A stretch of DNA of 64,000 nt from an uncultured Polaribacter sp. (GTDB lineage Bacteria > Bacteroidota > Bacteroidia > Flavobacteriales > Flavobacteriaceae): positions 1 through 64,000 of the forward strand of contig NZ_CANMVP010000014.1 of the NCBI RefSeq assembly GCF_947501385.1. Direction: 5' to 3'. The notes under the pieces are model-generated. The model was not told the DNA's origin, ran no database searches, and was given only the letters and a program-made list of their open reading frames with translations. Position 1 is the stretch's first letter. Every line of letters begins with the position of its first letter. The translations under genes and the position numbers were made by a program. Positions 35,593 through 45,285 of this stretch are shown in pieces.

Positions 35593-35970
35593 TTAATCTG
35601 AAAAGCCAATATACACATTTCCGTTAGTAATCTTTACAGGATAGGTGGCAATTTTTAAATCTTCACCTGCTAAATTTGATCCATCTACTAAAGAAAAATT
35701 CTTTTTATGCATTGGGCAAGCCACTTTCGGGATTCCTTCTTTATCACCAATCATCCCTAAAGATAGTACCATTTCCATTTTATGCGGACATAAATTTTGG
35801 GTAGCGTACCATTTGCCAGTTCTTGTAAAATTATACACCGCAATTTGTTTGGTTTTATGTTTGATACAAGCGCCACTATTTTCTGGGAAATCTGATGTTT
35901 TACCAATCTTAAACCAGTTATTTACTTGTAATTCTGTAACTGTTTTGTATTTTTCTAGTATGCTTTCCAT
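35593..35970 (-). CDS. nirD: Nitrite reductase small subunit (NirD, Rieske-type)
   Basis: 125 residues, a Rieske-like fold. Both cluster-binding pairs are present: C-x-H in LCPHKMEM and C-x2-H in ACPMHKKNF. Some NirD proteins have lost these residues, so this one may truly carry a [2Fe-2S] centre. It would partner NirB in NADH-dependent reduction of nitrite to ammonium. It starts 284 bp after the NirB stop; the gap holds a dispersed repeat and a hairpin but no clear promoter. Confidence 0.9.
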   Translation of the reverse strand: MESILEKYKTVTELQVNNWFKIGKTSDFPENSGACIKHKTKQIAVYNFTRTGKWYATQNLCPHKMEMVLSLGMIGDKEGIPKVACPMHKKNFSLVDGSNLAGEDLKIATYPVKITNGNVYIGFSD

Positions 35971-35989
35971 CTTTAAAAATATTATTTTA

Positions 35990-36110
35990 GGCGCCTGACT
36001 GCTTCAGACAGTTTCCCTATCATGGTTGGGTTTTCACTCTCCCTTTTTCTGAATAAGAAAAAAAGGTTAAGAATATCAATCGATATTCGAAAGTTTTCAA
36101 TCCTTAACGC
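35990..36110. repeat. Diverged GGCG...AATCCTTAACGC dispersed repeat
   Basis: Starts GGCGCCTGACTGC (35990), contains GGTTGGG (36024-36030) and ends AATCCTTAACGC (36099-36110), parallel to the copy at 21119-21242. The centre carries a hairpin GAATATC (36071-36077) / GATATTC (36082-36088) in place of the nested element in the other copy. Confidence 0.6.
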
Positions 36111-36165
36111 ACCTTTTTGTCAACTTTTAGTTTATTTTAAAACCTTAGTAGTTATTTAATTTATA

Positions 36166-36192
36166 CCTACAAGGTTTTTGAAACCTTGCAGG
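36166..36192. terminator. Hairpin in the nirB-nirD gap
   Basis: CCTACAAGGTTT (36166-36177) / AAACCTTGCAGG (36181-36192), one mismatch. On the minus strand no T run follows, so it may be a processing or partial-termination site that sets the NirB:NirD ratio rather than a full terminator. Confidence 0.45.
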
Positions 36193-36254
36193 AAAACGCT
36201 CTATTTTTTTATATCTATCAACTACTAAAACTGCAACTGAATACTGCTAACTAT

Positions 36255-38768
36255 TTACACCCAAGCCTTTGGCATTTTCTGTTCACGCATTGGTATAAAT
36301 TCAATGTTATCATCTGTATCATCTGAATTTACAAAGTGTTTAAAACGTTTCATTACTTCTTCATTTTCTACAGCTTGTTTCCACTCACATTTGTATTTAT
36401 TGACCAAACCTTGCATTTCGGTATCTAAATCTGCTGCAATTCCTAAAGAATCTTCTATGACCACTTGTTTTAAATAATTAATTCCGCCCTCTAATTTATC
36501 TAACCAAGGCGCAGTTCTAACTAACGGATCAGCCGTTCTTATATAAAACATTAAGAATCTATCTAAGTATTTTACCACCGTTTTGTTATCTAATTTTTCG
36601 GCTAATAAAACTGCGTGTTTTGGAGTTGCGCCACCATTTCCGCAGACATATAAATTCCAGCCACCATCAACAGCAATCAACCCAAAATCTTTACCTCTGG
36701 CTTCTGCACATTCTCTAATACAACCAGAAACACCACCTTTTAGTTTATGAGGAGAACGCAAACCTCTGTATCTATTTTCAATTTCGATGGCAAACGTAAC
36801 ACTTTCATGCATTCCATATCTGCACCATGTTGAACCTACACAACTTTTTACAGTTCGTAAAGATTTTCCGTACGCATGACCGCTTTCAAAACCTGCAGCA
36901 ATCAGTTCTTTCCAGATTAAGGGCAATTCGTGCACTTGTGCGCCGAACAAATCGATTCTTTGTCCACCTGTAATTTTGGTATACAAATCGTATTTTTTTG
37001 CAACTTCTCCAATCACAATAAGTTGATCTGGAGTAATTTCTCCACCTGCAACTCTTGGCACTACAGAATAGGTTCCATTTCTTTGAATGTTTGCCAAAAA
37101 GCGATCATTGGTATCTTGAATTGTGGGTTGACGATTCGCAGTTTCCATCGTAACAGTTGCAAAAATAGAGGCCACTAAGGGTTTACAAATTTCACATCCA
37201 TGACCTTTTCCAAATGTATTTAATGTCTCTTCATAATTTTGAACTTGGCTTACTTTCACCAAATCATACAACTCTTGCCGGTTATACTCAAAATGTTCGC
37301 AAATGGTTTCTTTTACTTCTTTTCCAAGCGATTTTAAAGTTTCATTAACCAAATCTGTAACCATGGGTTTACAGCCTCCACAGCCTGTTGTTGCTTTTGT
37401 TTTGGCAATTACTTCTCCTAAATTGTTATACCCATCTTCTGTTATGGTACAGCAAATGTCACCTTTGCTAATACTTTCGCAAGAACAAACTTGTGCAGTA
37501 TCTGGTAAGTCTAAAACGCTTCCAAAAGAGGCAACTCCCTCATTTACAGGTAAAATTAATTGCGACGGATCTTCAGGAATTTTCATACCGTTTACATATA
37601 CTTGATGCAACATATTATAGTCTGCAGCATCACCTACCAAAATTCCTCCTAATAAAGTTTTTCCGTCTAAGCTTACGTTAATTCTTTTATATAAATGTTG
37701 CGTTTTATTTTCAAAGATGATCGAATGTCCTTTAGATGCTGGCATAAAAGGTTCTCCAAAACTTGCGACATCTACACCAATTAGTTTTAATTTGGTAGAC
37801 ATGTCAATTACTGCTGGCATGATGCTTTCTGTCTTACCAATAATTTGATTTACAGCAATTCCCGCCATTTCATACCCAGGAGCCACCAACCCATAAATCA
37901 TTTGATTGTACAAAGCAACTTCACCAATGGCAAAAATAGACTTATCTGAAGTTTGCATTTTGTTGTTTACCACAATTCCTCCACGAACCCCCATTTCTAA
38001 GCCACTTGTTTTTCCCAATTCATCTCTTGGACGAATTCCCGCGGAAACCACTAGCATATCTACTGCCAAAACATCATCTTCGCCAAATTCCATTCCTACA
38101 ATAGCACCATTTCCTAAAATTTGATTGGTTGCTTTGCTCAAATGGATATGTAAGCCTAATGATTCTAACTTCAACTGCAATACCTGACTACTTCTAGCGT
38201 CTAATTGTCTTGGCATCAATTTAGGGGCAAATTCTACAATATGAGGTTCTAGACCCATATCCATTACTGCTTTTCCTGCTTCTAAGCCCAATAAACCTCC
38301 ACCTAAAATAGCGGCTTTTGCGTTTGGTTTTGTCGTCTTTAATTTTGCTGCATAACCCAACATTCCTTCTAAATCTTCGATGGTTCTATAGACAAAAACA
38401 CCTTTTTTTTCAACTCCTTTTATTGGAGGAACAAACGCAGCTGAGCCCGTTGCTAACACTAAGTAATCATAGGAGAATTCTCTATTTTTTGCGGTGGTGA
38501 TTGTTTTTGTGTTTCTATGGATATCAGAAACGCGTTCATTAACAAGTAAATCGATTCCATTTTCTATATACCATGCTGCTGGCGCCATTTCTAAAGCTTT
38601 TGCATCTTGGTTCTCGAAAAATTTACTTAAATGAACCCTATCATAGGCAGGTCTTGGTTCTTCACCAAAAACAATGATCTTAAATTTTTTACTTTCTGGA
38701 TGTTTGACAAATTTTTCGCAAAATTTATATCCAACCATTCCGTTACCTACGACAATAATATGTTTCAT
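36255..38768 (-). CDS. nirB: Nitrite reductase [NAD(P)H] large subunit (NirB)
   Basis: 837 residues, the normal length. FAD/NAD(P)H domain (about 1-410; IIVVGNGMVGYKF, second Rossmann AAILGGGLLGLEAG), a BFD-like [2Fe-2S] domain (about 430-480; CSC ... GCGGC), a second degenerate BFD-like unit (about 485-545; GCEICKP), then nitrite/sulfite reductase domains with the sirohaem/[4Fe-4S] motif C-x5-C (CVGSTWC) and C-x3-C (CIREC). It reduces nitrite to ammonium in the cytoplasm. The palindrome-bearing promoter lies just upstream (38788-38808). Confidence 0.96.
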   Translation of the reverse strand: MKHIIVVGNGMVGYKFCEKFVKHPESKKFKIIVFGEEPRPAYDRVHLSKFFENQDAKALEMAPAAWYIENGIDLLVNERVSDIHRNTKTITTAKNREFSYDYLVLATGSAAFVPPIKGVEKKGVFVYRTIEDLEGMLGYAAKLKTTKPNAKAAILGGGLLGLEAGKAVMDMGLEPHIVEFAPKLMPRQLDARSSQVLQLKLESLGLHIHLSKATNQILGNGAIVGMEFGEDDVLAVDMLVVSAGIRPRDELGKTSGLEMGVRGGIVVNNKMQTSDKSIFAIGEVALYNQMIYGLVAPGYEMAGIAVNQIIGKTESIMPAVIDMSTKLKLIGVDVASFGEPFMPASKGHSIIFENKTQHLYKRINVSLDGKTLLGGILVGDAADYNMLHQVYVNGMKIPEDPSQLILPVNEGVASFGSVLDLPDTAQVCSCESISKGDICCTITEDGYNNLGEVIAKTKATTGCGGCKPMVTDLVNETLKSLGKEVKETICEHFEYNRQELYDLVKVSQVQNYEETLNTFGKGHGCEICKPLVASIFATVTMETANRQPTIQDTNDRFLANIQRNGTYSVVPRVAGGEITPDQLIVIGEVAKKYDLYTKITGGQRIDLFGAQVHELPLIWKELIAAGFESGHAYGKSLRTVKSCVGSTWCRYGMHESVTFAIEIENRYRGLRSPHKLKGGVSGCIRECAEARGKDFGLIAVDGGWNLYVCGNGGATPKHAVLLAEKLDNKTVVKYLDRFLMFYIRTADPLVRTAPWLDKLEGGINYLKQVVIEDSLGIAADLDTEMQGLVNKYKCEWKQAVENEEVMKRFKHFVNSDDTDDNIEFIPMREQKMPKAWV

Positions 38769-38787
38769 TAATTACGTATTTAAAATA

Positions 38788-38808
38788 CAAAACTAAGTAA
38801 TAATACTT
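38788..38808 (-). promoter_or_regulatory. nirB promoter: palindrome AAGTA-ATAA-TACTT abutting TAGTTTTG
   Basis: The palindrome is 38795-38808. Minus-strand -7 box TAGTTTTG (38795-38788) is identical to that of narK, and the junction TACTTAGTTTTGT is shared exactly. Centre to ATG is 33.5 bp. No TTTG (-33) box is seen at the usual distance. Confidence 0.72.
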
Positions 38809-39002
38809 ATAATAAAATAATTAGTTTATTGTTTTTAGATTATTTACAAGCGATTTGTGAATCTGATAAATTAAGTATTGAAAAATTATTTTAAATTTAA
38901 TTTTTTGGAATATTTTTTAATAGTTTGCTTTATTACTGCTTGCGTTTGTTCTTTCTAGTGGAATCAAAACACATAACTTTTATAAATTTATAGTGTAGAA
39001 CT

Positions 39003-39027
39003 AAAAAAAATCCCCAATTGGGGATTT
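39003..39027 (-). terminator. Terminator of ppc
   Basis: AAATCCCC / GGGGATTT with an AATT centre (39008-39027), followed on the minus strand by a run of T (39003-39010). It lies about 37 bp past the ppc stop. Confidence 0.88.
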
Positions 39028-39063
39028 TATGTAATTGATGTTATTTAACTAAACTCTTTTTAG

Positions 39064-41643
39064 TTAAGCAGAATTTCTACTCGCATTGATGTTTCCGAAT
39101 AAAGAGCGCATGACCATTTTTTCATATACTTCTATTTTTTCGAGATTTCCTTCAGAATCTTGTAATTCTTGAATTTGTTTTAAAGCAAATTGTTGAATAG
39201 TTAACAGCGGTAATACAATTTGTTCTCTGATTTCTATAGATGCCTTTCCAACGGGAAAATTCTCCATTAATTGGGAATGCCCCGTTAGTTTTAAAAGCAA
39301 CCTTTTTGATGTTTTATATTCTTGATAAATCAGTTTCCAGAAATCGCCAAACTCAGCATCATCTGCCATATATGCTGTTAATTCGAAGAAAGATTTCGTT
39401 AAACTCATCATACTGTTTTCAAGCAATGTTTTAAAGAAATCTGATGCATTGTAAAATTCAACTACTTCATCAAATCTACCAGCATCTTCATACTTTTTCA
39501 ATGCAGTTCCTACACCAAAAAATCCTGGTACATTTTGTTTTAACTGACTCCAACTTCCCACAAAAGGGATGGCTCTTAGAGCAGAAAAATCTAATGTTGC
39601 AGAATTAGAGCGTTTGCTTGGTCTACTCCCAATATTTGTTTTTGCATAGTATTTTAGGGTACTCATTTTTTCTAAATACGGTAAAAACTGCGGATGATTT
39701 TTAAAATCTACGTAGGTTTTGTAACTTGTAGAGGCCATATCTTCAATGAGTTCTCTGTGTTGGTCATTCAGTTGATCTTTTGTAAAAACTTCATTCTTAA
39801 TTCCAGAACTTAACAATTGTTCTAAATTGTATTGAGACGAGTTTTCCGTTCCAAAATTAGAACTAATGGTTTGTCCTTGAATGGTTAGTTGAATTTCTTT
39901 GTCTTCTATGGTAGGGCCTAAAGAAGCATAAAATTGATGCGTTTTTCCACCACCACGTGCAGGAGGTCCTCCACGACCATCAAAGAAAATTACTTCAATA
40001 TCAAATGCTCTAGAAACTTTGGTAAGGGCTTCTTTGGCTTTAAAAATTCCCCAGTTTGCCATTAAATAGCCACCATCTTTAGTTCCGTCAGAAAAACCTA
40101 ACATAATGGTTTGTTTGTTTTTTCTTTTTTCGAGATGGTATCTATAGGTTCTGTTAGTATATAACGTTCTCATAACCTCTTCTGCATTTTTTAAATCTTC
40201 TACCGTTTCAAAAAGTGGAATTACATCTACAGGCAATTCATTTTCAAAACCACAAAGATTTAACATGGCAAAAGTTTGCATGACGTTTAATGCCGTTTGG
40301 TTGTTGCTAATAATATAACGATTGGCACCGCGTTCTCCATTTCTGAGCTGAATTTCTTTTAAGGCGTACATAGATGCGATGGTGTCTACCGAGATTTCAT
40401 CTGTTAAAATCTTCGGGTCTATATTCCCTTTAACAACCGCTAATATTTTTATCTGTTCTTCTTCAGATAGATGTTTGTAGTTTTTTGGAAAAGTAGTATC
40501 ACCCCTATTTTGTAAATCTTCTACAATTTGAGTAAATGCTTTGTGATGCACTCTACTGTCTTGTCGAATATCTAAAGTTGCAAAATGAAACCCAAAAATT
40601 CTTACTTTGTTAATTACATCATCTAATTCTTCTATAAACAAAGATTGATGTTTTTCTTCTACGATCTGTCTGGCTTTTGCCAATTCTTCTAACAAAATAT
40701 TTTGAGAAAAATTTACTTTCGTATAACTCCTAACCACATGCTTATAAAGTCTCTTTTCTACTCTAGCCAGAATTTCTTGAACCCCATTAAACGTAAAACG
40801 TCTTTTAAGTCTTCTAACATCTCGATAGTAGTTCCTTAAAATACTTTGGCGCAGTCTTTCAGCAACATTTAATGTAATTTCTGTCGTAACAAAAGGATTA
40901 CCGTCTCTGTCTCCACCAGGCCAAAAACCAAGATCTATAATCTCATTATCCATAGGATTGCCATCATAGATATTGTTTTGAATATAATTGTAAATTTTAG
41001 GAATAGATTGGTAAAATACATTTTCTAGATACCAGATTAAACTAACCGCTTCATCAAAAGGAGAAGGCTTTGTTTTTTTATAAAAGGGTGTCTTTCCTAA
41101 TTGCGCCAATAACTTTTTAATTAAAAGTAAATCGTCATTTTGAATGGCTTTGTCTAAATCTGTGATAATTCCTAAAACAGAACCAGGATAAAATTGTGTG
41201 GGATGTGCAGTTAAAACAATCCTAACTTTAAATTCTTCTAAATAGGCTTTTAGTGCTTCTTTCTTTTCACCTAAAAAAGCAGTTTCTTTAGAATTTCTTA
41301 ACGTACCAATTCCGTCCATATTATTAACTACTGGAAATGCAGCATCTTCAATGGCATCAAACAATACAACTTGACGTTCTATATATTGAATAAAGCGAAA
41401 CAATAAATCTGTCTTTTCTTTTTCTGAAGGATTTTCTTGGTATTTTTTAAAGAAAGCGTCTACAATTTCTGTCGGATTTTTACCTTCCTGAAACCCTTTT
41501 TTACATAGCTCATGAAATAGCGGTAGTAAAACACCAGTATTGTTAATGGTGTCAAAGGGCAAAGTCATAAAAATACTGTTGTAAATTTGATATTTAGACA
41601 ACACGTTTTCATTGAAACGAGCAAGTTTAGGTAATCCAGACAT
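39064..41643 (-). CDS. ppc: Phosphoenolpyruvate carboxylase
   Basis: 859 residues, the length usual for Bacteroidota PEPC. Catalytic motifs: VLTAHPTQ (His in the first signature), GGDRDGNPFV, and the glycine-rich loop DGRGGPPARGGGKTH; the C-terminus ends in an NASRNSA motif in place of the usual NTG-like end. It carboxylates PEP to oxaloacetate, refilling the citric acid cycle for amino-acid synthesis. Transcribed alone, with its own terminator. Start at 41643 (MSGLPKLARFNENVL); an inner Met (MTLPFDTINN, about 41568) is possible. Confidence 0.95.
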   Translation of the reverse strand: MSGLPKLARFNENVLSKYQIYNSIFMTLPFDTINNTGVLLPLFHELCKKGFQEGKNPTEIVDAFFKKYQENPSEKEKTDLLFRFIQYIERQVVLFDAIEDAAFPVVNNMDGIGTLRNSKETAFLGEKKEALKAYLEEFKVRIVLTAHPTQFYPGSVLGIITDLDKAIQNDDLLLIKKLLAQLGKTPFYKKTKPSPFDEAVSLIWYLENVFYQSIPKIYNYIQNNIYDGNPMDNEIIDLGFWPGGDRDGNPFVTTEITLNVAERLRQSILRNYYRDVRRLKRRFTFNGVQEILARVEKRLYKHVVRSYTKVNFSQNILLEELAKARQIVEEKHQSLFIEELDDVINKVRIFGFHFATLDIRQDSRVHHKAFTQIVEDLQNRGDTTFPKNYKHLSEEEQIKILAVVKGNIDPKILTDEISVDTIASMYALKEIQLRNGERGANRYIISNNQTALNVMQTFAMLNLCGFENELPVDVIPLFETVEDLKNAEEVMRTLYTNRTYRYHLEKRKNKQTIMLGFSDGTKDGGYLMANWGIFKAKEALTKVSRAFDIEVIFFDGRGGPPARGGGKTHQFYASLGPTIEDKEIQLTIQGQTISSNFGTENSSQYNLEQLLSSGIKNEVFTKDQLNDQHRELIEDMASTSYKTYVDFKNHPQFLPYLEKMSTLKYYAKTNIGSRPSKRSNSATLDFSALRAIPFVGSWSQLKQNVPGFFGVGTALKKYEDAGRFDEVVEFYNASDFFKTLLENSMMSLTKSFFELTAYMADDAEFGDFWKLIYQEYKTSKRLLLKLTGHSQLMENFPVGKASIEIREQIVLPLLTIQQFALKQIQELQDSEGNLEKIEVYEKMVMRSLFGNINASRNSA

Positions 41644-41872
41644 TTTTGTAAATTTTATAAGGTAAAGCTACAAAAAAGGGATGTTACAAAACTTAGGTTT
41701 TTAGGAATAATTGATTCTTTAATTACGAAAACGATAGAAATTTAAAGCGATTTTAAGGATAATAGAAAAATTAAATTTATTTATGATTTAAGATACTATT
41801 TGCACACTATTTTCTATACAGCGGTTATTTTTTTCAATTTTAAAATAATTTAGAGAATATACTAAGATCGCT

Positions 41873-43837
41873 TTACTTATCGTAATTCTCAAGTCCTTTT
41901 TGCAGCCAATTTTTATAAGTTTCTATATCTGTATATTGTTGAGGAGTGTTTAATATTTCTAAATCGGCATTCATTAAAATATAATAAGGTTGTGAAGCGT
42001 TTTTAAAATTTAAGACTTGAAATGTAGACCATTTATCTCCGTAGGTCTTTATCTTTTTAATGTTACCGTTCTCTTTTTTAAAGTCGAATTGTGCTGCTTT
42101 TGGGAGTTGTTTTTCGTTATCATCTACATACAAAGAAATTAGAATATAATCGTTTTGAAGAATATTATAAATAGCTGGATCGCTCCAAACATTTTCTTCC
42201 ATTTTCCGACAGTTTACACAAGCCCAACCTGTAAAATCTAATAAAATGGGTTTGTTTGCTTCTTTTGCAGCTTGCAAACCTTCGTCAAAATCTTTATAAC
42301 AATTTAAGCCTAATGGGCAATCACTTTCTTGTTCATAAATACTATAAAACTGCGGAGGAGGGAAGCCACTTAACACATTCAAATTCCACGTAGGGTTTTT
42401 AAAAGTTCCTGGAATTAAATAGATGACAAAAGCAATTATTAAAACAACAAATGATAGTCTAGAAAAAGACAGTTTTTTAAGAGGTGCATCATGTGGAAAC
42501 CTTATTTTTCCTAATAAATATAATGCCAATCCTGAGAAAATTACAATCCAAAGACCAATAAAAATTTCACGTTTTAAAATTCCCCAATGCCCAACTAAGT
42601 CAGAGTTTGATAAAAATTTAAACGCAAAAGCCAGTTCTAAAAAACCTAAAACCACTTTGGTGGTGTTTAGCCAACCACCAGACTTTGGTAAAGAATTTAA
42701 TAAGTTTGGAAACAAGGCAAACAACGCAAATGGCAATGCTAAAGCTACACCAAAACCTGTCATACCAGCAGTAAGTTGACTTGCCGGATCCCCAATAGCG
42801 CTTAAAGAACCTGCTAAAAGAGAGCCTAAGATTGGTCCAGTACATGAAAAAGAAATGATGGCTAAGGTGAGCGCCATAAAGAAAGTACCTAAAATTCCGC
42901 CAACATTTGAAGCCGAATCCATTTTGTTTCCCCAAGAACTTGGCAACGTGATTTCATAAAAGCCAAAAAAAGAAAACGCAAAAAACACTAAGATGACAAA
43001 AAAGAAGATGTTTAACCAAATGTTTGTAGAAATCGTGTTTAAGATATTCGGATCTAAACCATCTATCAAATGAAAAGGGACACTTAAAAGAATGTAAATA
43101 ACTACAATAAAAACACCATACAAAATAGCATTAAAGATTCCTTTACTTTTGCTTTGAGCTTGTTTTGTGAAGTAAGAAACGGTTAGTGGAATCATTGGAA
43201 AAACACAAGGTGTTAACAAGGCCAATAAGCCACCAACAAGACCTAAGAGAAAAATATTTAAAAGTGAGTTTTCAGATTCGTCAATTGCTTCTTTTTCTAA
43301 GAATTCTGTATTTTTTAAATCTAATTTTAGATTATTCGTTAAGTTCTTACTTTTATCATCTAAAACAATGGTTTCCTCTTTTAACTTTTTTCCATCTAAA
43401 GAGAAAGAAAAAGATTCTTCAATTTGTATACAAGCCTCTTTACAAACCTGTCCATAAAGTTCTAAAGTAACGGAGGTAGTATTGCTATCTAAAATTTCGA
43501 TGCTCTGTGTAATTGTAGCATTATTTTTAAAGAAAATTTCTTCCTTTTCCCATACATCAGAGTATTCTTTGTAAGTTTTACTTTCTTTAGCTTTGCCTAG
43601 CAATTGATAACTAGTAACTCCTTCTGGAATTAAAATCTCTAAAGCCTGAGAGGCATCGTCTGGATTGTATTGCGAATACAAATGCCATTCCTCTAAAATT
43701 CTTGCTTTAAAAACAACATTGTATGTTGTGTCTGAAACTTTATTGATTGAAGATTCCCAAACAATAGGATTGTTTTCGGTTTGAGAAAATGTAGAAAAAA
43801 TGATAAAAAATAAGAAAAAGGAAAAGGGTCTTTTCAT
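41873..43837 (-). CDS. dsbD: Thiol:disulfide interchange protein DsbD
   Basis: 654 residues. Signal peptide (1-18), alpha domain (about 20-165, cysteines in VCKEACIQI), eight-helix membrane domain (about 190-480; Cys in LLTPCVFPMIPL and SFSCTGPILGS) and a C-terminal thioredoxin domain with CVNC (TGWACVNCRKM). It carries electrons from cytoplasmic thioredoxin to periplasmic thiols. It lies 28 bp after the TlpA gene and likely feeds it. Last gene of a long minus-strand run starting at pabB. Confidence 0.95.
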   Translation of the reverse strand: MKRPFSFFLFFIIFSTFSQTENNPIVWESSINKVSDTTYNVVFKARILEEWHLYSQYNPDDASQALEILIPEGVTSYQLLGKAKESKTYKEYSDVWEKEEIFFKNNATITQSIEILDSNTTSVTLELYGQVCKEACIQIEESFSFSLDGKKLKEETIVLDDKSKNLTNNLKLDLKNTEFLEKEAIDESENSLLNIFLLGLVGGLLALLTPCVFPMIPLTVSYFTKQAQSKSKGIFNAILYGVFIVVIYILLSVPFHLIDGLDPNILNTISTNIWLNIFFFVILVFFAFSFFGFYEITLPSSWGNKMDSASNVGGILGTFFMALTLAIISFSCTGPILGSLLAGSLSAIGDPASQLTAGMTGFGVALALPFALFALFPNLLNSLPKSGGWLNTTKVVLGFLELAFAFKFLSNSDLVGHWGILKREIFIGLWIVIFSGLALYLLGKIRFPHDAPLKKLSFSRLSFVVLIIAFVIYLIPGTFKNPTWNLNVLSGFPPPQFYSIYEQESDCPLGLNCYKDFDEGLQAAKEANKPILLDFTGWACVNCRKMEENVWSDPAIYNILQNDYILISLYVDDNEKQLPKAAQFDFKKENGNIKKIKTYGDKWSTFQVLNFKNASQPYYILMNADLEILNTPQQYTDIETYKNWLQKGLENYDK

Positions 43838-43865
43838 TGTTGTAAATTCTAATTAGGTAATTAAA

Positions 43866-45242
43866 TTAGATGTTTAAATCTTTTAATAAAGTAACCAATT
43901 TTTTGTCTGAAGGTCTTGGTGCATTTGCATTTATAATATTGCCCTGAGGATCTAACAAAATAAAACGAGGAATACCTTTTATCATATAATCTTCAATAAA
44001 CTGAGACTCCCAAGCATTGTCTGCCATTAATTGAATACCTCCTAATTCTTTATCAACAATCATTTTTTTCCATTTATCATAGTCTTTTTCTTGATCTATT
44101 GAAATACTTAAAAACTGAATATCTTTATCATGAAATTCTTTTTCAACTTTTTTTAATGAAGGAATTTCTGCAATACAAGGTCCGCACCAAGTGGCCCAAA
44201 CGTCTATATATACATATTTCCCTTTTAGATCTTCTAAAGACATTTCTCCACCTGCATTATTTTCATAAGCCGTAAATGTTGGTGACGGACTTCCTTTTGA
44301 CAAAGCCTTTAATTTGTTATAAGCTGTTTCAATTTTCTTATTATTCATTTCGTCTGTAGAATTTTCAGAAAATAATGTATAATAATCTTCTAAGTTATTG
44401 GTGTATGTAATACCATATCTAGCATCATCATAAAGTAACTTGTTTTTTATTTTTTCGTTTTTAATTGTTGCAATTGCAGTTAAATAAGCAATGCCACTGC
44501 TGATAGAATCCTTTTTAGCCAATTCTTTCGATTTTTCTCTTAATTTTGAGCTTACAACTCTTCTATAGTTTTGAGAAAAAAGAAAATCATTTTCATTTTC
44601 TAATGCTACATCTTTTAATTCGTTCAAAAAACTTTCTGAATGTTTAAAGACTCTATTTTTAGTATAATAACCATGTCCAGATTCATAATTCGTTAAAAGA
44701 AATAAATATTCATAGTTGATGTTCTTTAGTTCATTTTTCTTAAAATTTTCTGGAATGCCATCCGTTTCAGCTAGCAGGTTTTCTTTAGTAGTTTTTACTT
44801 TTAATAAATGCGCTTTAAAATCAGTTTCCTCTTTTATATAAATCTCTTTCATGTCTTTGAGTAACTCTTTAGAAATGTTCTCTTTTTGAACAATATAGTT
44901 ATTAATACTACTTGTATTTCCTGTTAAAACAAGTGTAGAATCTTTCTTTTTAGCATCATATTCAATATGTATGTTACTGCCATTTGGCGCATAAAAAGTA
45001 ATCATGTTTTTACCTTCTCTAAGAAAATAAAAATCTGAAGCCATTTTTAAAGTATCTTTAAAAGTACCGTCTTCTGCTAAAGTAATTTCAGATTTTTGAC
45101 TAGGATCAAACTGACTGTAAATAGTTGCTTTTTTAGCATCTACATTTTCTATTTTACCAGAAATAATTGCATAATCTATTACTGTTTCAGGTTTACAAGA
45201 AACCATTGCTATGAATGCTACAAAGAGCCCTAATTTTTTCAT
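43866..45242 (-). CDS. TlpA-family thioredoxin-like lipoprotein (DUF4369 type)
   Basis: 458 residues. Lipobox LFVAFIAMVSC (Cys16). N-terminal DUF4369-like beta domain (about 22-115, IISGKIENVDAKKATIYS), a helical middle, and a C-terminal thioredoxin domain with VWATWCGPC and cis-Pro GIPRFILLD. It reduces periplasmic disulfides. It sits between tilS and dsbD with gaps of 43 and 28 bp, and DsbD is its likely electron donor. Confidence 0.9.
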   Translation of the reverse strand: MKKLGLFVAFIAMVSCKPETVIDYAIISGKIENVDAKKATIYSQFDPSQKSEITLAEDGTFKDTLKMASDFYFLREGKNMITFYAPNGSNIHIEYDAKKKDSTLVLTGNTSSINNYIVQKENISKELLKDMKEIYIKEETDFKAHLLKVKTTKENLLAETDGIPENFKKNELKNINYEYLFLLTNYESGHGYYTKNRVFKHSESFLNELKDVALENENDFLFSQNYRRVVSSKLREKSKELAKKDSISSGIAYLTAIATIKNEKIKNKLLYDDARYGITYTNNLEDYYTLFSENSTDEMNNKKIETAYNKLKALSKGSPSPTFTAYENNAGGEMSLEDLKGKYVYIDVWATWCGPCIAEIPSLKKVEKEFHDKDIQFLSISIDQEKDYDKWKKMIVDKELGGIQLMADNAWESQFIEDYMIKGIPRFILLDPQGNIINANAPRPSDKKLVTLLKDLNI

Positions 45243-45285
45243 AATTGTGTTTTTTGGATGTATTTTGAAAGATACAAAAACTTTT

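Noticed and set aside
23947-38808. NarL 7-2-7 heptamer sites as the explanation of the shared palindrome
   Set aside because: NarL inverted sites have TAC at the outer ends and GTA at the far side; here GTA and TAC face inward with a 4-bp gap, so the geometry does not match.
42618-42935. 105-codon frame inside dsbD
   Set aside because: Out-of-frame shadow of the DsbD membrane domain.
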